From the NCBI GenBank assembly GCA_963575745.1, contig CAUYUJ010002084.1, positions 1-64,000 of the forward strand: 64,000 nt of DNA, given 5' to 3'. The position numbers were made by a program, and so were the translations under genes. Of the stretch, positions 51,696-62,429 are shown piece by piece. The notes under the pieces were generated by a model. That model searched no databases. It was not told the DNA's origin and saw nothing but the letters and a program-made list of their open reading frames with translations. The DNA is from Prorocentrum cordatum (Eukaryota > Sar > Dinophyceae > Prorocentrales > Prorocentraceae). Each line of letters starts with the position of its first letter. Position 1 is the stretch's first letter.

Positions 51696-53495
51696 GCGCG
51701 GGCTCCATTTGCTCCACCTGGACTGCACCAGACAGGTTGTGCAGTCGGGGCGTTGGCCTAAGGAGCCCTACATAAGGAACGAGGCCCCTTTTTTCCCATC
51801 CGTTAAGATGGGAGTTCCCATCGGAAACCTGAGGAAAACCGAAGGCAAGCTGCGAAACAATCAAGGAACACGGAGCCCCTCCCAACGAAAAGGGTTCCTT
51901 CTTCAGCGCCCCGACTGTACCACATGTATTGCTCCACACAATGGCCGACTTGCGCGTGGCGGGCTCAGGCTGGCAAAAATCTTACAGAAATGTACCTTTT
52001 CGCGCGCGTCCAATCGCCGTTGGGCGCGGCCATCGATCCTCATGGCCGTCTTTGGCTGAGACGTCTGGGGGTTCCGCCCATCGTCGCATGCGACCGCCTC
52101 GTAGCGGTTTCGTGCTCCGGGCGGTTGCCACTGTGAAAGCCAACCAATCGGGGACGTCGCGTTTGTAGGAAAACTGGGACATGCACATCACGTCTCCCGC
52201 GGGCAAGCAGGCGGCCGAAAACACATTCCCTAATTGCGAACATGCAGCCTAGAAGTGCTTCGCCCATGACCGCGCAACCTGTTCCCAGCCCTCTGGGCGC
52301 AGGTGGTTTAGAGCGCTGGGTACTCCAATCTTCTTGTTCCCCTTCGGGGAGGGGTCGACCCCTCCCCCACCCCCTCGCAACCACGCTTCCCCCCTCGCCT
52401 GTGGACTGGACACGGCTGGCAATCTGGCCCAGCGAGCAGGCCGAGGCGCACATGGAACTCCTTGTTGGGCGTAGCCTCGGAGATTGAGGGTCGGGGTGGA
52501 CCTCTTGGGTCTCTCGTGGAGCTCTTGTGGGTGCCCTCAGGGCTCCGTCGGAGCTCCGCGGGTGGGAGCGACGCTGGGGATTCTTCGAGTCAGAGAGGCC
52601 CTCCCGGGGCCGTCTTGCGACCAGCGCGGCGTCAGGCATACATAGATGGTGCCCTCCTGGGGCGCTCATGGGGTCCTGAAATGGGGGCATCCAGGCCCGT
52701 CGCGGGTCCTTACTAGGAGGCCCCCTGTGGGCCCTCTCTTGGGCGATCTTGGGACCATATTGATTCATGCCTTACGAACCGATCGGGGTCATACGGAAGT
52801 TCGAAAGCGAGAAGGCCCAAATACGTGAAAACATCTGAGGACACGTACGTTTTCGAGAGTTTCTTGGGGAACGAACGAACGAACCGCCTCCGCGGACAGT
52901 CGTCGTACGGGTGCAGTTGAGACCAGGCGGGTGAGGCCATGGAGTCTTGGAAAATCCCCACGAAAAGTTAAGACAGAAGGGAGGGGTGGTGAATTTCTGG
53001 TTATGGATGCTGGCGAAAGTGCTGGCATGTGTCGTCTTGGTGTATTGGTGCTCAAATGACGACCCAGTGTGTGTCCTGCGCCGGTTGAACCCAGGCAGGA
53101 GCGTTAGGTTGGCTTATGGCGGTGGTTTGTGTGGGCGTCGAGTGCAGGTCGGGCCTGTGTTGCTGTTGGCGCATGATGAGATCGTCGTCCCGCGCTTGGG
53201 TTGTCCGCCTGGCTGGCAGTGCCCGTGCTGCTTTAAGTTTTCCTCTGGATGCCAGCGTAGTGCTCTCCACGTGCACCTTGTGCGCTCGTGGTTGGCAATC
53301 CTTGTAGCTATGCGTCATGATTTCTGCCTGTGGATTGGGAGTCTCCGTGGGCTTGGTGGTTATCTTGGAGACCACCTCGCCTTGTCCTGCCTTGCCGAGG
53401 CCAAGAATGGATATGGCACGCCAGTGCTGCGGCATAGGGGCAATGGGACCGACCTCTTCACTCTGGGGAAGTCCTCCCCTGGATTCCCCTCCGCG
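51696..53495. other. Unassigned region, including a TG-rich segment
   Basis: 51700-52500 shows nothing recognisable. 52500-52760 has some CTCTTGGGTCTCTCG/CCTCTTGGGC words that recall the CCAAGANGGCCC family, and 52795-52850 contains CGAGAAGGCCCAAATACGTG, possibly a decayed core block on the minus strand. 53000-53360 is strikingly TG-rich (GTGTGTCCTGCG, GGTGGTTTGTGTGGG). A plus frame from 52947 to 53756 stays open through it, but its end is minisatellite and the rest resembles no family, so I do not call a gene. Confidence 0.5.
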
Positions 53496-54062
53496 TCCAA
53501 TATGGCCCAAGTACGCTCCAGCATGACCTCAGATAAGCCAAGATGGCTTCCAAGATGGCGCAACATACTCCAGGAGGGGCCAAGACAGCTCCAACATGAC
53601 TTCAGGAGGCCACAAGACGGCCATAAGACGGCTCAGCGTGACCACGGAACCTGCCAGGGACGCCCCCGAGAGGCCAAAGTCCTTCCAACATGTTTCAACG
53701 TGTGTCTTGATCGCCGTTTCGCTTATGACGGGCTCCTGAGGCCTCTACATCATTAAACCATCGTCCAATAGAGCCCCAAGGGGGACATTGCAGGGCCCCT
53801 CAAGAAAGCAAATGTTCGGGCCCCAACAGGGGGGGAAAGGACCCTACTTCGCCCATAGACAAGAACCAATGAAAACCTAGAGGGCGTTGATCTCAGGGGC
53901 ATCCTCGGCAGGCTTTTAAGCAAAGATGACTCCAACATTCCCCAAGATGCCGTCAGGTGGCCTCCAAAATGGAGCAAGAAGGTCCAGGTTAGCACAAAAT
54001 CGTCTCCAACATGCCCCCTAAGGGGCTGCTAGACGGCCCCGAGACGGTCCCGAGTGGCCACG
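53496..54062 (+). repeat. Degenerate CCAAGANGGCCC-type array
   Basis: CCAAGATGGCTTCCAAGATGG, then CACAAGACGGCCATAAGACG and TCCAACATG words. Interrupted at 53690-53760 and 53810-53900 by non-repetitive sequence. The most decayed array of the family. Confidence 0.72.
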
Positions 54063-54674
54063 GAGATTCCCGATGATGCCCCGAACAACAAACTGAGGCT
54101 TCTCAACGATTTCTGCTGCGCTGCCTTTCCAGCAGTGCTGAATGAATTCCATCCTTGTCGGATTTGGGGACCACTGCAGGCGTGCGCGGCCGCGCGCACG
54201 TCGCGCAGCTGGCCAAAGAGTGTACCGAGTGATCTATCTGCTAGCGTCGGGAGCCCAATGACTCACGGACCACGCGTGTCACACCTCAGCTGGCTGGGGC
54301 CATCGCACACCCTGGGCTGCTCGATGCTGGTGGGGGCGCGCCACAAGAACGCTTCCGATAGGACGATGGGGCATCTGAGGCCTCAAGATGGCTCTAAGCT
54401 ACTGGGCAGGGAGCGGGCAAAAAATCCAGCCGCCGCTGCCTTCATCTCCTCCCTTTCGTCCCCATCCCCTGCCCAGCCAGCAACCTAACAGAAGAGACCG
54501 ATGGCCGCTCGCCGGCGGTCCTGCGAAGGGAGGCCTGGGCGTCGTGGGTCATCGAGTCGGCCTGCCGCAGAACGGACAGCGGGAGGAACGGCAAGGGGGG
54601 CTGGCAGAAGAAGAGGGCGGAGAGCGGGGCGGGGCGAGCCCCACGTGCCGGGCGCTGCCCACAAAAGCAATCCG
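54063..54674. other. Unassigned region
   Basis: No gene or clear repeat. Confidence 0.5.
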
Positions 54675-54905
54675 TCGCGAGATTCGTTCACAGGGGAACA
54701 AAGAGTGGCATAAACGTAAAATTCGGAGGTCCGCGAGGATTTCTCGGATCGGCGCTGGGCCCCCCCGGCGGCGCCTCCAGCGCCGCCCATGGCGCGCTCC
54801 GCGCGCCAGGGAGGGGGGTCCAGCGCCGATCCGAGAAATCCGCGCGGACCTCCGAGTTTTTATGTTTATATCACTTTTTGATCCCCTAGTTCACGACGCG
54901 AGGGG
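54675..54905. mobile_element. Fold-back element F3, copy 1 (long TIRs)
   Basis: Arms of about 100 bp. The left arm carries GTTCACAGGGGAACAAAGAG, TGGCATAAACGTAAAATTCGG (split: TGGCATAAACG, TAAAATTCGG), AGGTCCGCGAGGATTTCTCG and GATCGGCGCTGG. The right arm is the reverse complement, ending GATCCCCTAGTTCACGACG. The centre is a short GC-rich palindrome around GGCGCGCTCCGCGCGCC. No ORF. Confidence 0.82.
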
Positions 54906-55018
54906 TTCACATCGTTCGGGAGCTCCCGAGCGAAGTGAACCCCACCCTCCCCCTCAGAAATCGTGGGGGTTAGGGGCAGGGTTCGCACGTGGCCCCCTAT
55001 TCACGACGCGAGGGGTTC
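54883..55018 (+). repeat. Direct repeat CCCCTA-TTCACGACGCGAGG
   Basis: CCCCTAGTTCACGACGCGAG then GGGTTC at 54883-54908 and CCCCTATTCACGACGCGAGG then GGTTC at 54994-55018. The first overlaps the right end of F3 copy 1; the second may be a remnant of a lost F3 end. Confidence 0.65.
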
Positions 55019-55129
55019 TTGGAGGCGAAGGCGGAGAGGCGGGGAGAGAGGGCGGGGGTGCTGCCAGGAGCTGCGCAGGCCGGCCCTGCGCAGAAGGCGC
55101 CTGCACACCACGTCGTGCCAGGCCAGGGC

Positions 55130-55183
55130 CACCTTGGGCCCTAGCACGGCGTATACGCCCTCCTGGCCGAGGGCAATGGGGTC
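55130..55183 (+). repeat. Repeat G, copy 1
   Basis: CCTTGGGCCCTAGCACGGCG then TATACGCCCTCCTGGCCGAG and GGCAATGGGGTCT. Copy 2 is at 55531-55584. Confidence 0.8.
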
Positions 55184-55185
55184 TA

Positions 55186-55345
55186 CTGGGGGAACAAAAA
55201 ACGGCATGAACATAAAAACTCGGAGGTCCGCGCGGACTTCTGGGATCCGCGCTGGACACCCCTCCCTGGCGCGTGGAGCTGCGCCAGGGACGGCGCCGGA
55301 GGCGCCGCCAGGAGGCCCCAGCGCGGATCCCACAAATCCGCGCCG
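55186..55345. mobile_element. Fold-back element F3, copy 2 (right end truncated)
   Basis: Left arm GGGGGAACAAAAAACGGCAT, AACATAAAAACTCGG, AGGTCCGCGCGG, GGGATCCGCGCTGG matches copy 1. The right arm stops at CCAGCGCGGATCCCACAAATCCGCGC, written here as CCAGCGCGGATCCC and ACAAATCCGCGC, and the outer AT-rich part is missing. Confidence 0.8.
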
Positions 55346-55530
55346 TGCCAGGCCAGGGCCAAAAATGAGCGTATTTTAGTTTCTGCGTCTTTCCTAGTTG
55401 TTAACAAAAAATATAAATGAGAAACACGCGTAGGTCGTTCTCCAAACGAAAATTTGGTTTTGCTTGATCTTGTAATCAAGCAAATGTACAATTCTCACCA
55501 TAGAGTCTTTATGTTCGCGCTGTGTACGTT

Positions 55531-55584
55531 ACCTTGGGCCCTGGCACGGCGTATACGCCCTCCTGACCGAGGCCAAAAGGGTCT
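55531..55584 (+). repeat. Repeat G, copy 2
   Basis: CCTTGGGCCCTGGCACGGCG then TATACGCCCTCCTGACCGAG and GCCAAAAGGGTCT. About 400 bp from copy 1, which is directly followed by F3 copy 2, so F3 probably inserted next to one copy. Confidence 0.8.
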
Positions 55585-56125
55585 GCACATCTTGCCAGGG
55601 TGTCAGTGGTGAAACGGAAAGCTACCGATACCGATGCTCTCTGGACCTCTGCCGGGGTGCGTTCTGAAAATGACTTCGAGGCGGATGCAGCCGCGGCGAC
55701 GAGGGCCTCCCCGGAGGCCCAAAAGGCAAATACGAGGCAAGGGTAGTGGTATCGGCACTTGTTCCTCCTCTGAGCTACAGTCGGCCTTGATTGGACAGGA
55801 CACGCGAGAGGACACAAGACCATTCCGAGGGCCACATCGCCATAGGAGTGTGAGAAGGCACGTGTCGCGAGGCACAGGACACAAAGGTACCCTTGAGCTG
55901 GCAGGGTCGACCTACTAATCCGGGCCGACTGTAGGAGCCACCTGGGAGGCCAAAGAGAAAAACATTAACACTGTGAGAAGCGCCAGGCGTGCCAGTGCCT
56001 TGCGTCGCACAGGCTGGCTGCCGGACGGCGCCTCGGCCGTCGAGGAGGCCCCGCGCACGAGACCCAAGAAGTCCCCCTGAGACGGCCCATGCCAGCAGCA
56101 GTCGGCGTCGAATCGATGTCTACGC
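55585..56125. other. Unassigned region
   Basis: 55350-55530 is an AT-richer segment, 55585-56125 is mixed. No gene recognised. Confidence 0.5.
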
Positions 56126-56287
56126 TTGTGGATGCCATGACAATGGACACTCTAACAATCCTATCATTGAATTGTGTAAAACATGTTCTAAAAATATGTC
56201 AAACATATGCTTACATATTTCAAGCATGTTTGAAACATGTCTTTCACATCTGGAAATTATTTGGCAGCATGCTTCCCCTTCATTAAT
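56126..56287 (+). repeat. Dispersed repeat R, copy 2
   Basis: TTGTGGATGCCATGACAATG, GACACTCTAACAATCCTATC, ATTGAAT at the left; CACATCTGGAAATTATTTGG, CAGCATGCTTCCC, TTCATTAATC at the right. Centre contains GTTTGAAACATG-like inverted words not found in copy 1. Confidence 0.85.
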
Positions 56288-56639
56288 CGAAGTCCACAAG
56301 TCTACGCTGATGGCATTGGATAAGGGACCCTTGGATGAGACATCCAGGGTCTGAAAGCTGGTGAAACACCAATCGAGGCTTGGCCATGGATATCACCGCC
56401 GCCCTCATCAGATAAGGAATCCTCCAAGATCTGACGCCTCATGCTCACATTCCTTGACCAGCGTCCTCACCACAGCCGGATCAAGGCATGCCTCGAATCG
56501 GTGGACAGCCACGTATGGACCGTAACCCCCCGCTCTGAAAAATCGGGTGGAGGTAAAAGTTTGAAGGATGTCTGCATCCAGGTGAACGCCAGCGGAGGTG
56601 TCCGACACCCCGCGTCGAGTGGACCCGCAGGGGTAGCAG

Positions 56640-56810
56640 AATCAGGCCGAATCGGCACGGAGTCGGAATCGACTCGAATCGGCGTCGCCAGGATTCACAG
56701 CCGCGCCATGCCAGGCATCGGGACGCATCGGGTCGTCAGAATGTCGGAACGAATCGGATCGGTCGACGGGAATCGGCATCGAATCGGATCGATCGGATCG
56801 ACATGGGACA
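56640..56810. repeat. GAATCGG/GATCGGATCG minisatellite
   Basis: GAATCGGCACGGAGTCGGAA, CGAATCGGCG, CGAATCGGATCGG and CGAATCGGATCGATCGGATCG (21 bases split: CGAATCGGATCG, ATCGGATCG) cluster here. Confidence 0.7.
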
Positions 56811-57690
56811 TGCTCAAGACACCACCTTGAGAGCAGCATGATCCCCGAAGAAACGGTCGCCAGATCCCCCACTACTTCGCCGATGTACGGCCTCGGAACC
56901 CCTGAGCAGGCCCAACAGCACCCCAGAAGGCCCGAGAGCATCCGAGAGGGACTGTGACAAGCATACAAGCCCGTGGCAACGCAGTGTGACGGCCTTGCTG
57001 CGAGGCTTCCCTAGAAACGGTGGCCTGAAGCATCCTCACTGCGTCACTGTTGCTGATCAGTCGCCATTGGTCCAGGCAGGTCAGCGTCGGCTGCCCACGC
57101 GGTCACCCGCATGCTCCCTGCAAGGCTGCCACACGCGCTGCACATGGCGAAGAAGTGCGGCAATCAACGGGCGACTGACCTGACCTGACCTTCCCAAAGA
57201 GACAACAAAAAAGGGTGGAAAAGAGTGGCCGAGCTGGAGAGTGTAGAGCGAAGAAGCGGTACACAAGCAACAAGCATCCTCTCACCAAGCAGCCAATAGC
57301 ACAGGGCCTCATCCAGAATCACCACCCGGAATCGGGCCTCGCGGCAGCGAAATGCGAGCAACAAGCACAAAGCACAGAAAGGTCAGCGCCAAATCGAGAA
57401 GGGCTGAAGCCCCTCCTCTTCCTCCACCTCCTCCTCCCGCCCCTTCTGAAAGGACTGGGCGAGGAGGCCCCCCCCGCGAGAGACAGCAGCTATCCTCCTC
57501 TTTCTCCTCCTCCTCCTCCTCCGTTTCCTCCTCCTCCTCATTCTCCTTCTCCTCGTTCTCCTCCTCCTCCTCCATCCATCTCCCTTATTGATAACTCCTT
57601 CGTGTCGCACCCCGTGACCTGTCGGTAGGGCTAGCCAGGCGTTTCCCCTCACCATTTACGATCCTCAAGCACAGATGGAGGGCGGGCATA
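56811..57690. other. Unassigned region with a (TCC)n tract
   Basis: Pyrimidine trinucleotide tract at 57415-57580. No gene recognised on either side. Confidence 0.55.
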
Positions 57691-57694
57691 TTTC

Positions 57695-58330
57695 AAAATA
57701 TGGTTCTCGCCCTAGCGCCGTCCACATTCGTTTTCAAAAGTTGCCACGGTTTCGCGGATTGAAGGCGGGCCTCTGTCAAAATGTGGCTCTCGCCTACGCG
57801 CCATACACATTCTTTGCAGACAGCTGCTAGAGCTTCACGGAAGGAGGGCGTGTCGTTTTCAACATGTGGCTCTCGCCTTGGCGCCGCCCACATTCGTTTT
57901 AGAAAACTGTAAGGAGCTTCGCGGATTGAGAGCAGGACGCTTTCGATATGTGGCTCTCGCCTTAGCGCCTCGCGCATTCGTGTTTAAAAACCTGTAAGAC
58001 GTTCACGGATAGCTGGCGGCTCCTCTCCAAACAATGGCTGTCGCCTGAGCGCCCCCCACACCCTTGTTCTTGAACAACTTTCAAAAGTCTCACGGATGGA
58101 GCGCGGGTGGTTCTCAACATGTGGCCCTCGCTTTGGCGCCGCGCACATTCATCTTCAAAATTTGCCAGGGTTTCACCGAGTGCAGGCGGCTCCTTTCCAA
58201 GACGTGGCTCTCGCCAAAGCGCCGCGCACATTCGTTAAAATCAGATTACAAGAGATGCACGGATTGCAAGCGGATCCTTTTCAAAATGTGGCTCTCGCCT
58301 CAGCGCCGCGAATATACGCTTCCTGTATGG
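57695..58330 (+). repeat. ~84-bp tandem repeat, eight units
   Basis: Each unit has ATGTGGCTCTCGCC, GCGCCGCNCACATTCG, TTTTNAAAANNTG and CACGGATNGAGNGCGG. The ATGTGGCTCTCGCC word lies near 57700, 57780, 57862, 57948, 58032, 58118, 58203 and 58286, giving 82-86 bp spacing. Units differ by 10-25%, so the array is old. On the minus strand several frames stay open and read like REALRREPHIES repeats, an effect of the period (84 = 3 x 28). Confidence 0.92.
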
Positions 58331-58337
58331 ATGCATC

Positions 58338-58380
58338 GATATATATATATATACATATATATATATGTATATATATATCA
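58338..58380. repeat. (TA)n / ATATATAC tract
   Basis: ATATATATATATACATATAT-type alternating run. Confidence 0.95.
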
Positions 58381-58574
58381 GTAAGAAAAGTGGAGAAACA
58401 AACAAAACTGTTTGAAAAAAATGTGAAGGAGCAAACACAACTGTAAAATATTCACGGATGGAGGGCGGCTTGTCTTGGGTCTGCACTGGTCCTCTTCCTC
58501 CTCCCCCTCCTCTTCCTCCACCTCCTGGTGCTATCCAACATCCTCCCCCAAATGTTCCCCGAAGGGTTTCCACT

Positions 58575-58745
58575 ACGGCTCGAGGAACACTTAGTCCGAT
58601 AGCGTGTCCAAGCCTTGGTCACAACGTTCGGCCACGTCGGCTCTTTCAGAAGGCAGCGAGGGGGCGGCGGTGATTCGCCGTAGGCGTCTTCGATCCGCCG
58701 CCCCCTACGGCTTGCCACAAGGGTGTACAGCGTGCTGGATTTCTA
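58575..58745 (+). repeat. Dispersed repeat A, second near-full copy
   Basis: TTAGTCCGATAGCGTG, CAACGTTCGGCCAC, then the hairpin AGGGGGCGGCGG (58659-58670) and its complement (58695-58706) around TGATTCGCCGTAGGCGTCTT, then GCCACAAGGGTGTACAGCGT. As at 2150-2345, a CCAAGANGGCCC array with a core block lies close by. Confidence 0.85.
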
Positions 58746-58849
58746 AGCGGTCCTGCGTCGTTCAAAGAGCTCCCAGATGGGCTCTCGGCTCAACCCGCCT
58801 GCCACCCGGAAAGTCCAGTAACTTGCATATCCCATCGGTCTTTCCACGC

Positions 58850-59010
58850 AGGACGGCCCCAAGAGGGTCTACGGCCCTTCAGATGGCCCAAGAAGCCCTG
58901 AAGACGCCCCAAGAGGGCTCCAAGAGAAACTCCAGGAGACCAAAATCATTGATGCGTTTGTCAATAATTTTTACGTTCTCGCCTTTTCGGGCTTCCGACG
59001 CCCCATGACG
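58850..59010 (+). repeat. CCAAGANGGCCC array with core block
   Basis: CCCCAAGAGGGTC, CCCAAGAAGCCC and CTCCAGGAGACC precede the core at 58941-59002 (CAAAATCATTGATGCGTTTG through TTTTCGGGCTTCCGACGCCC). The core keeps both ends of the consensus. Confidence 0.85.
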
Positions 59011-59385
59011 GCCCCCTAGCCACACGGTGGGCAGTGTGTTGGTGTTGCCTTGAGGGTGCCCATTTTCGTCTTTATGTTGTCTCGTCTCGTGTGAAATGCT
59101 GGTCGTTGCTTCCTGTCGATTGCTTCCTATCTCTTGTGTCTCCAGTCCTGCCTTCTTTTCTAACATTTCGCGTTTCTCGCGCGCTCAACTTCCACCTCAT
59201 GCACGGCGCGGAAAAAGAGCTATGCCCGAGTAATCGGAAGCGTCGGTTTCGGAGCCGGCGCATTTGATGCTGAAGGCGCGGTGACAGCCCACCATGTTCT
59301 TCAACACCGCAAGCACTCCTGGATCCAAAGCTGCCATGGTTTCCGATCGCATACAGGGCTTGTCTCGTGACAGTTCCCGCGGCCC
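59011..59385. other. Unassigned pyrimidine-rich region
   Basis: 59030-59170 is TG/TC-rich, with CTTCCTGTCGATTGCTTCC and similar words. Nothing recognised. Confidence 0.5.
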
Positions 59386-59650
59386 CAAGAGTGTTCTTGG
59401 GGACCCATGCTTCCAACAAGCTCCAAGATCCTCCCGAAGTACCGTCTTAGAGCCGTGGCATCCTGGAGGTCTCGGGGCTGTCTCGGGCAGGACGCTTCTC
59501 CCGAGCTTTCCTGACAGAACCTCCGTTGGACCATCTTGGAGTCGTCTCGGCAGGACATGGGTCCGTTTTGAAGGCCTCTTAGAGCATGCCTGGGCGTGGG
59601 GGCGCCTTGTGGCCCTCTTGGCGCCGTCTCGGGCCGTCTTGGGAACTGAG
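59386..59650 (-). repeat. CCAAGANGGCCC-type array, minus orientation
   Basis: CTTGGGGACCC, CTCTTGGCGCCGTCTCGGGC, CCGTCTTGGG words. Faces the plus-oriented array at 58850-59010, repeating the inverted layout seen at 17.4-18.3 kb. Confidence 0.75.
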
Positions 59651-59661
59651 CTGCGTCGCGT

Positions 59662-60300
59662 ATGATCATCACCATCATCTTCATCATCACCACCACCATC
59701 ATACTCGTCATCAACACCACCACCATTGGCCATGACCATCACCATCACTACCATCATTCACGTCACCATCACAACCATCACCATCCTCAGCATCATCATC
59801 ATACTCATCAGCAGCAGCAGCAGCAACATCGTCAACCGCATCATCAACGTCAACCACAGCATCATCACCATCACCAACACAAGAATCGTCATCAGCAGCA
59901 GCATCGTCATCACCATCAGTATCACCACGACCGCGGTAATCATCATTACCACCACCATCTTCAACAGCATCATCGTGGTCCCTAACATGTTTGCCATCAC
60001 CGCCACCGTCAACAAAACCATCACCATCTTCACAATAATGGCCATCACCACCCATCACCACTAACATCACCACCACCACCATATTCATACTCCTCATCCT
60101 CATCCTCACCATCACCATAATCGTCATCGTCGTCAGCATCATCATCATCAGCATCAGCGGCATCATGATCAGAATCATCTTCATCATCAGCATCGCCATC
60201 TTTTTCATTATCATCATCATCAGCATCATCACCAGCAGCATCAGCATCATCATGATCGTCATCGTCATCTGCACCACCATCATCATCATCTGCACTCTGT
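59662..60300. repeat. (CAT)n / (CAC)n degenerate tract
   Basis: ATCATCACC, CATCATCAT, CAGCAGCAG and similar trinucleotides over about 640 bp. Confidence 0.95.
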
Positions 60301-60469
60301 CGCCGAGCGCAGAAAGCCTTCTGGGGCCTCTGTGGCACAGCGCACAGCGCAAGACGCTCACAGCGCGACCGTGAGGGCAGACTCTCGGTCTCTCTGGCGA
60401 CGAGCCCTGTCCGTCCACTGGGCCGCTCCCTGGTGAGCCCAGCTCCTGCAACTCATCTCTCTCCCTCAT

Positions 60470-60736
60470 CCTCGTTCTCCTCCTCCTCTCTCTCCTCTTC
60501 ATACCTCGCTTTCTCCCTGTCCTCCTCCTCCCTCCTCCTCATCCAACCTCTCCCTCACCCCTCTTCCTGCCTCCCTCTCCTCGAACCCCCCCTTTCTCTC
60601 GCTCATTTTCCTCATCCTATCCCTTCAACCATTCCCTCTCCCTATATCTCTCCTCCTCCTCCTACTCCTCATCCTCCTCCTCCTCCTCCGCCTCCTCCTA
60701 GCCCCTCTTGCCCGAGCACACACACACACACACACG
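60470..60736. repeat. (TCC)n tract and (CA)n run upstream of LINE-B
   Basis: Pyrimidine-rich TCC units to about 60700, then GCCCGAG and (CA)9 at 60718-60736. Confidence 0.93.
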
Positions 60737-60815
60737 GCCTGAGAGCTCCAGCAGACCCGAGATCGGACTCGCATCGGGCTGGATGGCCCCACGGCCAGAT
60801 CACGCGCGCAGCCAT

Positions 60816-61730
60816 GTTGCCTTGCATGCATTGGAATTGCATGGTATTCACCGATCAGCTGCGACTCGCCGAGATATCGGAAGAATTCAAGACCGTCGAC
60901 ATCGTGGCCTTGTCCTCGACTGGGGAAAGGCTGGGGAGCAGGCTGTCGTCATGACGCATCTTCGGTGCCATATTGCGCCGCGCAGCGGGTTCGTTCCTGG
61001 CAGGCATGTGCGTTCTTCGTGCGGGGTGACGCTTCTGCTGAGAAAGAGGAAGGTCAGGCAAAAGCACATCGTGGATTCTTTACCTGTACCTCGGCAGCTC
61101 CAAAGTCGCGTGGCGCTCCACCGCGTGCGGCCGGAGCGGTTCGACCTGGTGCTGCCCATGGCCTGTTTTCCGCCGAGGCCGTCTTGGCCGACGCGAAGGC
61201 AGGGAGTCTACGTACGACGCCCCCTCTCGACGATTTCGTGCCACTGTCGACTGTTTTGGAGACATGTCTCGCTTGGACGTGTACCAAATCAGCAGGGTTT
61301 CTTGGATTCGATCTCAACGACTCTTTCGGCATGAGGAAGATTTCTGGTCAAAGGCTGGTACCTGTGCAGTCCGTCCCCTTGCAATGTACTGCCGAGGGGA
61401 ACAGCGGTACGCATCGGATCGGGTTCTTGACATTCTAGAACGGTACGATCTGCGGGCCATTTCAATGGACTACAATGTCGGTGACACGCACTACGGCCAC
61501 AAGAGCTCTGGTGTCATCGACTATGTCGCGATATGCAGATGGCAGTGTGAGGATGGTGAGCTGCACAGGGCTCCAGAGATCTCCAGAGGTCTAATCTTCG
61601 TCTCAAGCTCGTAAACAAGCAGGGCGTCCAGGACCACGTGCCGCTGTTGATACGCTCGAAGTATGCACAGGACATGTCTTGGTCTCGCCCTGAGGGGGTG
61701 AGGTGGGATTTCAACAAGTTAGCATCGGCG
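60816..61730 (+). pseudogene. LINE-B endonuclease remnant
   Basis: Pieces in order: MHWNCMVFTDQLRLAEISEE and DIVALSSTGER (frame of 60433, Asn and Glu-type motifs). Next SSCGVTLLLRKRKVRQKH, PVPRQLQSRV and FDLVLPMACFPPRPS (frame of 60708). Next FLGFDLNDSFGM (frame of 60965), the D-x-N-D catalytic motif. Next ILERYDLRAISMDYN, THYGHKSSGVIDYVAICR (frame of 61264). Finally QDHVPLLIRSKYA and GVRWDFNKLASALK, the SDH-type motif with S replaced by Q. Four to five frame changes in 0.9 kb show long decay, yet residues are well kept between breaks. Confidence 0.83.
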
Positions 61731-61879
61731 CTGAAGCGCGGAGATGGAGCGGGGGGACTTCGCGCAGGACCTTGAGCAGCAGTTCGAGGGTCTGGACTTC
61801 CACGAGCTGCTGTAGCTGGCGACCCCGACGACGCGTGGCAGATCTGGATCACGAAGGTCTACGAGGTAGCGGAGAGGCA

Positions 61880-62210
61880 GGTCCTCCTATTAGCGCCCCA
61901 GATCGTGAAAATGGCTTTCTCCCTGGCAGGAATAGAGAAAGTACACTCGTGTGCCAAGAAGCTTGTCTCTGGAGGCTCAGGAAGCGGGGCATCCCTATGG
62001 TGACCTCAAAAAAGGATATGTCCAACGCTTTCGGATGTTCCACTCTTTCAGCCTTGAGGCAGACGGTAGAGGAGTCGATTGAGCCTGCGACCCAGAAGTT
62101 CTTTCATCAAAGACACGAGTTTAGCACATTTACTGTACAACCATCAGATGGGGAGCAGACTCTTCGGAATACGTGTGGCGCCTTCATGGGCGACGCTGCT
62201 GCAGCCATGT
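61880..62210 (+). pseudogene. LINE-B reverse transcriptase remnant
   Basis: KRGIPMVTSKKDMSNAFGCS (about 61985-62035) is RT motif A, with Asp of DMSNAF. VQPSDGEQTLRNTCGAFMGD (62138-62197) corresponds to motif B. The YxDD box is not preserved in any frame near 62250-62350, where instead a (TCTC)n-like microsatellite ATGGCTCTCTCTCTCTCTA expanded. The RT is therefore shortened and dead. Confidence 0.72.
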
Positions 62211-62429
62211 TCTCTGCACGGACTTTCAGGAGACCGATCCAGGCGCGGTTCGACGGTCTTCGCACGCAGTCGTTGTGTGGCATACAGCCCCCCCCGCGTC
62301 CGACCTCCTACGATGAATGGCTCTCTCTCTCTCTATCTCTTGCTCCGCTCGCTCCTCCTGACAATGTTGAGCAGTGCGTGTGGCCTTCGGAGGCTGTGTG
62401 TACGGCGTGGACTCCGTTTCTCCAGAGAC

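Noticed and set aside
50829-51775. Frames of 210-325 codons over the GGCGCC minisatellite
   Set aside because: Open on at least four frames because the unit lacks stops; peptides are ARRRLAGAS-type repeats.
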